Shown: positions 9,122 to 19,700 of the stretch, in pieces
How positions within the stretch are numbered: the first letter of the stretch is position 1
How the letters are laid out: each line of letters opens with the position of its first letter
Assembly: GCA_024349245.1 (NCBI GenBank)
Contig: JALDNG010001334.1
Location: forward strand, 27,221 to 91,220
Reading direction: 5' to 3'
Length of the DNA stretch: 64,000 nt
DNA from: Neodontobutis hainanensis
Taxonomy: Eukaryota; Chordata; Actinopteri; Gobiiformes; Odontobutidae
The notes under the pieces: model-generated
Databases searched by the model: none
What the model was told of the DNA's origin: nothing
What the model saw: the letters and a program-made list of their open reading frames with translations, nothing else
Translations under genes and position numbers: made by a program

Positions 9122-11041
9122 TATAGGGTAAAAACCCATGCCCTCACCACCGCCTTGAATTACTCCGGCTAGGAAGGGTGTAGAGGGCTGAAATTTTGTG
9201 AGCGTGCTCCCCTCGTTGTGAGCTTTCCAACGAGGTGTCATACGTTGGGCCGGGACCTCGGGAAGGTCATGACCCAAAATTGACCTTTTGCTCATCACCG
9301 GCTTGAATATTTCCAGCTAGGAAAAGCGTAGAGCGCTGAGATTCGGTGAGCCTGTTCCTCTCGCCGAGGGCTGTCCGCAGAGGGGTCGTACGTCCGAGTG
9401 AGAGCTACGGTCCCGGAGTTGTGGTGAGTCGGGGGTCCCCATTGTAAGTCAATGGGGGCGTGCCGGAGGTGTGAAATTTGCCAAAGTGTTTCCCGCCAAA
9501 TCCGCTCCAGGAAAGTGCTTAGGAGCGCGTTTCGGGCCATTTGGAGTCGACGGACCCCCTGAAAGTGTTTTTGCAATACCCGGGCCGACCTGAAGGTGGC
9601 GCTGTGGAGCGGGAGTGCTGGGAACGGGTGGAGGGCCACGCGGGGGTGTGGTGTGAATGGTGTGAGTGGGTTTGGTTAAGGTTAGGCCCTCGGCTGGGCT
9701 CTTAGTCGAAGTCAGAGGGGAGGGTCAGAACTGGTTATAGGTTAGGGTTAGCGTTAGGGTTGGGGACATGGTATAGGGTAAAACCCATGCCCTCACCACC
9801 GCCTTGAATTACTCCGGCTAGGAAGGGTGTAGAGGGCTGAAATTTTGTGAGCGTGCTCCCCTCGTTGTGAGCTTTCCAACGAGGTGTCATACGTTGGGCC
9901 GGGACCTCGGGAAGGTCATGACCCAAAATTGACCTTTTGCTCATCACCGGCTTGAATATTTCCAGCTAGGAAAAGCGTAGAGCGCTGAGATTCGTGAGCC
10001 TGTTCCTCGCCGAGGGCTGTCCGCAGAGGGGTCGTACGTCCGAGTGAGAGCTACGGTCCCGGAGTTGTGGTGAGTCGGGGTCCCCATTGTAAGTCAATGG
10101 GGCGTGCGGAGGTGTGAAATTTGCCAAAGTGTTTCCCCGCCAAATCCGCTCCAGGAAAGTGCTTAGGAGCGCGTTTCGGGCCATTTGGAGTCGACGGACC
10201 CCCTTTGAAAGTGTTTTTTGCAATACCCGGGCCGACCTGAAGGTGGCGCTGTGGAGCGGGAGTGCTGGGAACGGGTGGAGGGCCACGCGGGGTGTGGTGT
10301 GAATGGTGTGAGTGGGTTTGGTTAAGGTTAGGCCCTCGGCTGGGCTCTTAGTCGAAGTCAGAGGGGAGGGTCAGAACTGGTTATAGGTTAGGGTTAGCGT
10401 TAGGGTTGGGGACATGGTATAGGGTAAAACCCATGCCCTCACCACCGCCTTGAATTACTCCGGCTAGGAAGGGTGTAGAGGGCTGAAATTTTGTGAGCGT
10501 GCTCCCCTCGTTGTGAGCTTTCCAACGAGGTGTCATACGTTGGGCCGGGACCTCGGGAAGGTCATGACCCAAAATTGACCTTTGCTCATCACCGGCTTGA
10601 ATATTTCCAGCTAGGAAAAGCGTGAGCGCTGAGATTCGGTGAGCCTGTTCTCTCGCCGAGGGCTGTCCGCAGAGGGGTCGACGTCCGAGTGAGAGCTACG
10701 GTCCCGGAGTTGTGGTGAGTCGGGGTCCCCATTGTAAGTCAATGGGGCGTGCGGAGGTGTGAAATTTGCCAAAGTGTTTCCAACCGCTCCAGGAAAGTGC
10801 TTAGGAGCGTTCGGGCCATTTGAGTCGACGGACCCCTTTGAAAGTGTTTTTGCAATACCGGGCCGACCTGAAGGTGGCGCTGTGGAGCGGAGTGCTGGGA
10901 ACGGGTGGAGGGCCACGCGGTGTGGTGTGAATGGTGTGAGTGGGTTTGGTTAAGGTTAGGCCTCGGCTGGGCTCTTAGTCAAGTCAGAGGAGGGTCAGAA
11001 CTGGTTATAGGTTAGGGTTAGCGTTAGGGTTGGGGACATGG
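9122..11041 (+). repeat. Subtelomeric satellite array 1, three monomers
   Basis: Monomers start at 9122, 9772 and 10418 (period about 640-650). Each opens with TATAGGGTAAA, contains two diverged half-repeats (CTTGAATTACTCCGGCTAGG and CTTGAATATTTCCAGCTAGG, about 137 bp apart), a conserved inverted repeat CCCCATTG-TAAGT-CAATGGGG, and ends in a degenerate telomere stretch TAGGTTAGGGTTAGCGTTAG. The third monomer is interrupted by the LINE. Confidence 0.95.
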
Positions 11042-11439
11042 TTTTTTTTTGTCTTTTATTTATCAAAAGATACAAAATTTAAAAGAAAGTTTTTAAACAT
11101 ACATTCAAAAGCAATATTTTATACAAAATCATATTTTCAACAAAGATTTTTTTTTTCACTACTAGATTCCATGAAGTTTTAACTTAAACATTCTTTGACC
11201 ATGTTAACTCAAAATTCCTTATTTGTTCATTCCGGGCAAGTGTCTATTTTCTTCTACTTTGGATTTTCCTTTAAGAGGTAGTGCCATTTGCAGTACATTT
11301 TTTGTTTTCCCATAATTTACATAGCAAGAGACTTTTGTACATTTTGCAAAAAAAACATTGAGCTCTACATGTACATCAAAAACATATCTATTCTTTACTC
11401 TACATGGTGATATGATTTTTTTTTTTTTTTTTTTTTGGT

Positions 11440-14400
11440 TCAGAAATTTATGTCCAATTGTCCACTCCCCGTGACCTTGATGAAGGTATTGTTGGTCTGA
11501 AAAAGGTCCAGGAAACTGTTATGCGTGTGAGTAAATAAGTGTATGAGGTGTGTTCTTACCAATCCTTTGTATATGGTCCAATGGTCTACGGTTCTTTTTT
11601 CATATAAGTGGATATTCCTTACTATGAGTATGGTGTGTCTTGCCATGGCCAATAGAAGGTTGATGACTGCTGTGTTGTTCGGGGTTGTTTTGGGGTTCCA
11701 AAAAGATAAGCCATATTCCGCTCAGGGTCCTTCCGTGAGTCGTTGGTGGGGAGTTTTAGGCCGAATCTCCGTGCCAAGAGGTCTTCTACTCGGGTCCAGA
11801 AGTGTTTGATGATCGGGCAGAGGGCCATGAGGTGCAGGAGGTCTTCGGAGGTCCACTGCACACTGGGCATTCTCTGCCGCTCCGCTGGGAATATCTTGTA
11901 GTGTTGTGCATGTGTATATTATTCTGTGTCTAAATTTTAAGTCAGTGTTACTGACCGCTGGTGCGTGTACCAATTCTGTATGTTGGCCCAGATGGATGCT
12001 GTGTCTTGTGTCGGGAATGTTTGTGACCATGTGTTCTCAGCGGCTGGTCTTTTGAATACTTTAGGCAGTAGTATCTCATACGCTTGACGGTTCTGATCCG
12101 CTTAACCTTACATTTTCCCTCTGATGTGCACTGTAAAGTCCAGTCTGGGTTCTTCTCCTGGGTCTTTGCTAGGTACCGGCCCTGTCACTGTTGTATTCCA
12201 CCTGTTCTCAACTGATTCCTTTACCCTTTGCAACATGTTTTGTATTGAAGCTCTTCTGAAACTTATGTTGGCTCTTCTAAAGCTTTCTCTTATTCTGTTT
12301 ATGTCAATGTCCCCTTTTTTATCTAAAACGTCTCCTAAATGTTTCAATCCAGCCTTCTCGTAAAGTCCGCTGTATATCATTTCTCCTCCGTCTGAGGCCT
12401 GTCTGAGGAGATCTGGGTTGTATCTTAAAGGCAATGCCCTGAGTTGTGTTGGGGTGTGTATCACTATTTCCGCTTTTTGTCTGATTTCTTGCCATGCCTC
12501 CCATACCTCCCTCTCAAAACACCCTATTCTGCTTCCTACATTTCTTGGTAGTAATTGGCACAGATTGTTTAACTCATAATTTGAGATGCTTTTTATGCTG
12601 TTCTCCAGAAATCCCTTCCATGGCGCTGTACATGTGGGACTGAGCATTTTGCTCAAGAGTTTTATTCTTAATGCTTTCTTTTTTGTCGCTATGTCGCTCA
12701 GATTTAGGCCTCCATCTTTGTCCTTTCCTATTATTGTTTTGATTGCAATTTGTCCCCTGTTTCTTTTCCATAGAAAATTATTTATGAGTTGGTTGAATTT
12801 TTTGATGGTTTCTTCTGGCATATCATACACCGTTAGTACATGTATTAGTTTCGATGTGCATAGTGCATTGAACACTAACACTTTACCTTTTATTGTCAAT
12901 TTTCTTAATTTCCATGAGTTTAATATTTTTTCTACTTTCTGAATCATTTCCTCCCACCTTTTGTCCTTGCACTGGTCTTCCTCCTTTCCCATTAGTATTC
13001 CCAAAACCTTATATGCCCCTGTCACTGTTTTAAGATTCCATTTGTTCGTTTCTTCTTTCGTTGTACCGCAAAACGCTATTTGTGTCTTTTCAAAATTTAC
13101 TTCTGCACCTGAGGCCATACAGTACACATTTAGCTCATGTATGGCGGCATTTAAGCTGTCCATGTCTCTTACTATTAAATTTGTGTCATCTGCATATTGC
13201 AGGATTTTACATTGTTCTCCGCTTGGCATTTCGATTCCTATTATGTCATTATTTTTCTTAATCATTTCTGCCAGTGGCTCGGCTGCTAGGCTGTATAAAA
13301 GTGAGGACAAGGGGCATCCCTGCCTCACTGATCTTTTCAGTGGAAAAGCTCCGGTTAAAAATCCATTACATTTTATTCTGCTTTTCGCACTTCCATATAG
13401 CACTTTTAACCAATTTATGAATCTCGCCCCAAAGTTGCATTCCTTCAGAACTTCCCACAAAAACTGATGCTCCACCCTGTCGAATGCTTTGCTAAAATCA
13501 ACGCTTACGTGTATTCCTGCCGTGTTATGCATATGTTTGAGAATATATTTCATTGATAATGTAGTGTCTGAAATGTCCCTTCCCGGTATGCTATATGCCT
13601 GTGTATTTGAAACCAATTTGCCAATGACTTTTTTCAGTCTGTTTGCTAGTGTTTTTGTTAAAATTTTGTAGTCCACATTTAATAAACTTATTGGTCTGTA
13701 GTTTTCTAGTTTTGTTTCCTCCCCTTTTTGAAGAGGAGGGTTACTACACTTATTGCAAAGGATGTTGATGTTCTATTTTCTTTTTCTATGTCTGCGTATA
13801 CTGTGTGTAGAATAGGTGCCAGCTGGTGCATGAATTTTTTGTAAAATTCTGCTGTTAGTCCATCTACTCCAGGGCTCTTGTTGTTATTCAAGCATTTGAT
13901 AGCTATTTTTAACTCATCTATGGTGATAGGAGCGTCGCATTCCTCTGCCTCCGCCTTTTCCAATTTCCTGTCTAAATTTTTTATTGTTGTGTCTAAGTAG
14001 TTTTGTGATATTCCCCTTGAGTTAAATAAGTTTGAATAGAAATTTTCTACTTCTTCTAGAATGTCCTCTGTTTCTGTTTTTTCCTCACCTGTACCGCTGC
14101 TTACTAGTTTCTGTATGTATTGTTGTGTTTGTCTTTGTTTTTCTAATCCGAAGAAAAACGCTGTTGATCTTTCACCTTGTACTGTGTATTGAGCTTTGCT
14201 CTTACCATTGCACCTCTGCACTTTACTATTTCTTTTTGCTCTAGACTTGCTTTCAATGTTTGATATTCCTCATCTACCTCCCCTTCATTTTCAGCTAACT
14301 TATCACTTAAGCTTATTAATCTTTCTCTCATAATCCTTTCTTCCTCATTTTCTCTCCACCTCTTTTTTTTGCTAAAATTTATTGCCATCTTTTTTATGCG

Positions 14401-15252
14401 TGTTTTTGTTTGTTCCCACCATTCTAAAGTACTATTTAGTCCCTCCATCTCAGTTTTCAATTCTTTCAATAATCCTTCTATCTGTTTTATGAATAAATTG
14501 TCCTCTAGTAGGGAATTGTTCATTGCCCATAGTCCTCCATTTCTTCGAGCCCCTGAGGTTACTAGGTTCACTGATAGTCTGGCGTGGTCGCTTAAACTTG
14601 ACCATGTATATTGCGCCCCACCCAGTGTGCGCACTAGGTTTGCAGAAAACAGACAGAGGTCAATTCTTGATTGCTTTAGTCTTCCTAATGCTACCTGTCT
14701 CCGTGAGAAAGTTCGTTTGTTTATATTTTGGCTTCTCCAGGCGTCTATTAGGCCTGTACTGCTCATTATGTTTTGGAGTTCTGTTCTACTTGTGTCATAT
14801 TTATATGTATTGTTTTTGCTTATGTCTAGTTTGCTGAGTGTAGTATTAAAGTCTCCTATTATGATTGTTTTGTCATCAATGAAGTTTGCTATGTGTATAA
14901 AAAAATCCCTTCTTTCTGTTTCATTGTTTGGTGCGTATATGTTGATTAGCCTTAATTTAGATTGACCTGTGAAATCCAGGACTAATAGTCGCCCTTGCTG
15001 ACCTGAATATATTAAAGACGGGGTCCCTAGGGGACCTGGCTTTACTATTGTTGCCACCCCGCTTGATTTTGCAGTCCCTAAGGCTGCGTATACAGTTCCC
15101 ACCTGCATTGCTTCTACTGCCTGTATGTGTTCCTGCCCCCACCATGTTTCCTGCAGGCACAGAATGTCCCACTTGCAAGCATGTATGACGCTGTATGTTC
15201 TTAATTGGCTACGCAAGCCTCGGGCATTCACGGAGACTAGGGACTGAGTCAT
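11440..15252 (-). pseudogene. LINE ORF2, endonuclease/reverse transcriptase, frame-broken
   Basis: I prefer the ATG at 15252 (MTQSLVSVNARGL) over an in-frame GTG at 15276; ORF1 stops 31 bases upstream. An APE-type endonuclease fills roughly residues 1-230: LCLQETWW, GDFNTTL (about 130), SRIDLC, SDHARLSV (about 220). The reverse transcriptase follows, with DYKILTK, VDFSKAFDRV, RQGCP and the YADD active site (13185-13196, about residue 685). A C-terminal CPVCSG/HLMALCP zinc motif lies near 11870-11830. Frame breaks fall near 14150, 13700, 12110 and 11870. The 58.6-kb copy is open across the 12110 break, so that one is private to this copy. Confidence 0.8.
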
Positions 15253-15283
15253 GCTGAGGGGCTTGGAGAGTTTCACCTAAATC

Positions 15284-16707
15284 TTATTTATGTTTCTTTG
15301 TAGCTTTTCTCCCCCCTTCATTTTCAAAGTGTCTTTTCTTTTGTTCAGTTGTTTCTGAATCCATTGGCATTGGTTCTGCCTCAGTTCCGTGTGTATTTTC
15401 AGCGACGGATGGAGCTGGACTTAAGCGCACTGGTGTTAGGATGTGAGCTTTTGATATTTGTGCTACGTACATTACGCTGTTCTAATTGCACTTCAGGGTT
15501 TTCCCGGGGTGTTTTCCCACTTCAGTGCTCAATTTCCCCTCCATATTGTTTTGCTCATTCCTTTTCTCCGCTTTTTCCCTCAGCTCCAGGCTTTTGCTTC
15601 TGCGCGGTCTGGGAGTTCGGCTCCCTTCGGAGCCGCCCCGTCCGGGGTAGAACGTGGTGCCGGTCCACTGTTCCCCCTTCCCGGGTTCAACCTCCGTCGC
15701 TGTGGCCTTGGGGTAAGGCTCTGTTTTGCCCCTGGCTAGGAGTCAGGCGAGAAGCCGCTCTCTGTCCCGCTCCTGCACAGGCGCCTCCACACACCATGAC
15801 GTTCTGCTCGTTTCTGCCTCCTCCTCCGTGAAGAGGTGTTGATGTATCTGCTCTAAACTCCTGCTGCCCCCTCCCTCTCAGCCAGCCCCTCACATGTATA
15901 TGAATCCCCTCTCCGTGATCCCCTGTAAGATTAGTGTTGTTTTCCCTATTGTGTGTTCTGCGTTCTGTGCATTCCCTCGCGTAATGGCCTTGATTTCCAC
16001 ATTTTCTACATAGAAATTCTGGACAGTCTCTATATACGTGGTCTGGCTGTAAACACCCTCTGCACACTTTAATTTGTCTATCGTGTATGACTCTGAAAAA
16101 CTCTGGACCAGCCGCTGTGATGAAGCGCATGCGAGTACGGCAGTGATTTAACAGTGTCAGTGAACTTTACCTTCACGTATCTGGTCCCATCTGCCACGTC
16201 CGTCCCGGGCCACAGTCTCCGCTGCCGTACTCTGGACACCGCCGTGACTCCCCAGGCTTTCAGCTTGTCCTGGATTTCCCCGTCCTCAATGTAGACCGGT
16301 AGTCCCATGAAAGACACCACCAGTTCGTCCTGTGTGATTTCTTTGCCGTGGATTCTGGCTTCTCCCACTCGAAAGCCATCTAAAAGTTTTTCCTTGGCTT
16401 GAGCTGATGTCACGGTCACTTCGGATTTGTCCATATTTATCATTCGGCACCCTGTAATGTTTCCACATGCTCCCTTGGCGGCTTTGATTAGATTCATCGC
16501 CGTCACCTCTCCTCCAACAATGTCCAGTATTATAGTCATCTCTTTTTCATACGTGTTTAAACTCTGATTTTCCCCTCCGTCTGTTTTCTTTCTTTCTGCT
16601 TCCTTATTTCCCGTGCTTTTCTCCTTAATTCCACTCTCCGCGGCTGTCGCCGTGCTCACCTCCATTTCCTGTTCCATTCCTCGTCCCGCTGAGCGTAAGC
16701 TCATCAA
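15284..16707 (-). pseudogene. LINE ORF1, nucleic-acid-binding protein, frame-broken
   Basis: Starts at the minus-strand ATG at 16707. The N-terminal half includes VVSFMGLPVYIEDGEIQDKL and RRLWPGTDVADGTRYVKVKF, typical of Tx1-group ORF1 proteins. After a frame break near 16100 come two CCHC zinc knuckles, CRGCLQPDHVYRDC and CRKCGNQGHYAREC. A second break lies near 15690-15470 before the basic C-terminus (KATKKHK, stop at 15284). In the family this protein binds element RNA. Intact length would be about 470 residues; the breaks may be sequencing errors. Confidence 0.75.
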
Positions 16708-19700
16708 AAACGAAACTTAAGACGCTCCTCCACAGCAAACAGCGCTGGGAGGAGGTAAAGACACACTTAAACTCAAAAGTAACTTAAAGAGCAGCTTCAA
16801 AAACGCTGTTTAGTCTACGAAAAAACGATAATCCTTTCTCAGGTTTCTCCTCTCACGCTGCTCACAGCCGCTCTGTTCAAAGGGGGCGTGGTCTCACCAC
16901 CGCCTTGAATTACTCCGGCTAGGAAGGGTGTAGAGGGCTGAAATTTTGTGAGCGTGCTCCCCTCGTTGTGAGCTTTCCAACGAGGTGTCATACGTTGGGC
17001 CGGGACCTCGGGAAGGTCATGACCCAAAATTGACCTTTTGCTCATCACCGGCTTGAATATTTCCAGCTAGGAAAAGCGTGAGCGCTGAGATTCGGTGAGC
17101 CTGTTCCTCGCCGAGGGCTGTCCGCAGAGGGTCGTGACGTCCGAGTGAGAGCTACGGTCCCGGAGTTGTGGTGAGTCGGTGTCCCCATTGTAAGTCAATG
17201 GGGCGTGCGGAGGTGTGAAATTTGCCAAAGTGTTTCCCCAAATCCGCTCCAGGGAAAGTGCTTAGGAGCGCGTTTGGGCCATTTGGAGTCGACGGGACCC
17301 CCTTTGAAAGTGTTTTTTGCAATACCGGGCCGACCTGAAGGTGGCGCTGTGGAGCGGGAGTGCTGGGAACGGGTGGAGGGCCACGCGGGGGTGTGGTGTG
17401 AATGGTGTGAGTGGGTTTGGTTAAGGTTAGGCCCTCGGCTGGGCTCTTAGTCGAAGTCAGAGGGGAGGGTCAGAACTGGTTATAGGTTAGGGTTAGCGTT
17501 AGGGTTGGGGACATGGTATAGGGTAAAAACCCATGCCCTCACCACCGCCTTGAATTACTCCGGCTAGGAAGGGTGTAGAGGGCTGAAATTTTGTGAGCGT
17601 GCTCCCCTCGTTGTGAGCTTTCCAACGAGGTGTCATACGTTGGGCCGGGACCTCGGGAAGGTCATGACCCAAAATTGACCTTTGCTCATCACCGGCTTGA
17701 ATATTTCCAGCTAGGAAAAGCGTGAGCGCTGAGATTCGGTGAGCCTGTTCCTCGCCGAGGGCTGTCCGCAGAGGGGTCGTACGTCCGAGTGAGAGCTACG
17801 GTCCCGGAGTTGTGGTGAGTCGGGGGTCCCCATTGTAAGTCAATGGGGGCGTGCCGGAGGTGTGAAATTTGCCAAAGTGTTTCCCGCCAAATCCGCTCCA
17901 GGAAAGTGCTTAGGAGCGCGTTCGGGCCATTTGGAGTCGACGGGACCCCCTTTGAAAGTGTTTTTTGCAATACCCGGGCCGACCTGAAGGTGGCGCTGTG
18001 GAGCGGGAGTGCTGGGAACGGGTGGAGGGCCACGCGGGGTGTGGTGTGAATGGTGTGAGTGGGTTTGGTTAAGGTTAGGCCCTCGGCTGGGCTCTTAGTC
18101 GAAGTCAGAGGAGGGTCAGAACTGGTTATAGGTTAGGGTTAGCGTTAGGGTTGGGGACATGGTATAGGGTAAAACCCATGCCCTCACCACCGCCTTGAAT
18201 TACTCCGGCTAGGAAGGGTGTAGAGGGCTGAAATTTTGTGAGCGTGCTCCTCTGTTGTGAGCTTTCCAACGAGGTGTCATACGTTGGGCCGGGACCTCGA
18301 AGGTCATGACCCAAAATTGACCTTTGCTCATCACCGGCTTGAATATTTCCAGCTAGGAAAAGCGTGAGCGCTGAGATTCGTGAGCCTGTTCCTCTCGCCG
18401 AGGGCTGTCCGCAGAGGGGTCGTACGTCCGAGTGAGAGCTACGGTCCCGGAGTTGTGGTGAGTCGGGGTCCCCATTGTAAGTCAATGGGGCGTGCCGGAG
18501 GTGTGAAATTTGCCAAAGTGTTTCCCGCCAAATCCGCTCCAGGAAAGTGCTTAGGAGCGCGTTCGGGCCATTTGGAGTCGACGGGACCCCCTTTGAAAGT
18601 GTTTTTTGCAATACCCGGGCCGACCTGAAGGTGGCGCTGTGGAGCGGGAGTGCTGGGAGCGGGTGGAGGGCCACGCGGGGGTGGTGTGAATGGTGTGAGT
18701 GGGTTTGGTTAAGGTTAGGCCCTCGGCTGGGCTCTTAGTCGAAGTCAGAGGAGGGTCAGAACTGGTTATAGGTTAGGGTTAGCGTTAGGGTTGGGGACAT
18801 GGTATAGGGTAAAACCCATGCCCTCACCACCGCCTTGAATTACTCCGGCTAGGAAGGGTGTAGAGGGCTGAAATTTTGTGAGCGTGCTCCTCGTTGTGAG
18901 CTTTCCAACGAGGTGTCATACGTTGGGCCGGGACCTCGGGAAGGTCATGACCCAAAATTGACCTTTGCTCATCACCGGCTTGAATATTTCCAGCTAGGAA
19001 AAGCGTGAGCGCTGAGATTCGGTGAGCCTGTTCCTCGCCGAGGGCTGTCCGCAGAGGGGTCGTGCGTCCGAGTGAGAGCTACGGTCCCGGAGTTGTGGTG
19101 AGTCGGGGTCCCCATTGTAAGTCAATGGGGCGTGCGGAGGTGTGAAATTTGCCAAAGTGTTTCCCGCCAAATCCGCTCCAGGAAAGTGCTTAGGAGCGCG
19201 TTCGGGCCATTTGGAGTCGACGGGACCCCCTTTGAAAGTGTTTTTGCAATACCCGGGCCGACCTGAAGGTGGCGCTGTGGAGCGGGAGTGCTGGGAACGG
19301 GTGGAGGGCCACGCGGGGTGTGGTGTGAATGGTGTGAGTGGGTTTGGTTAAGGTTAGGCCCTCGGCTGGGCTCTTAGTCGAAGTCAGAGGAGGGTCAGAA
19401 CTGGTTATAGGTTAGGTTAGCGTTAGGGTTGGGGACATGGTATAGGGTAAAACCCATGCCCTCACCACCGCCTTGAATTACTCCGGCTAGGAAGGGTGTA
19501 GAGGGCTGAAATTTTGTGAGCGTGCTCCTCGTTGTGAGCTTTCCAACGAGGTGTCATACGTTGGGCCGGGACCTCGGGAAGGTCATGACCCAAAATTGAC
19601 CTTTGCTCATCACCGGCTTGAATATTTCCAGCTAGGAAAAGCGTGAGCGCTGAGATTCGTGAGCCTGTTCCTCGCCGAGGGCTGTCCGCAGAGGGTCGTA

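Larger units (their letters stand above)
11042..16892 (-). mobile_element. Near full-length Tx1-like LINE (copy 1)
   Basis: A non-LTR retrotransposon on the minus strand with a 5' leader of about 185 bp, ORF1 (zinc knuckles), ORF2 (endonuclease plus reverse transcriptase), a 3' UTR of about 400 bp and a short A-tail (T-run at 11042). It sits inside a satellite monomer: the left flank ends GGGGACATGG and the right flank resumes at CTCACCACCGCC, so about 20 bp of the monomer is missing and no target duplication is visible. The copy at 58611 has the identical left junction, so the two come from one insertion. Confidence 0.85.

Noticed and set aside
9122..11041. CRISPR-like array
   Set aside because: The repeats are about 640 bp, directly adjacent, without unique spacers, and the DNA is vertebrate.
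12124..15831. Long plus-strand open frames across the LINE
   Set aside because: They are antisense to ORF1/ORF2, whose endonuclease, RT and zinc motifs are all on the minus strand.
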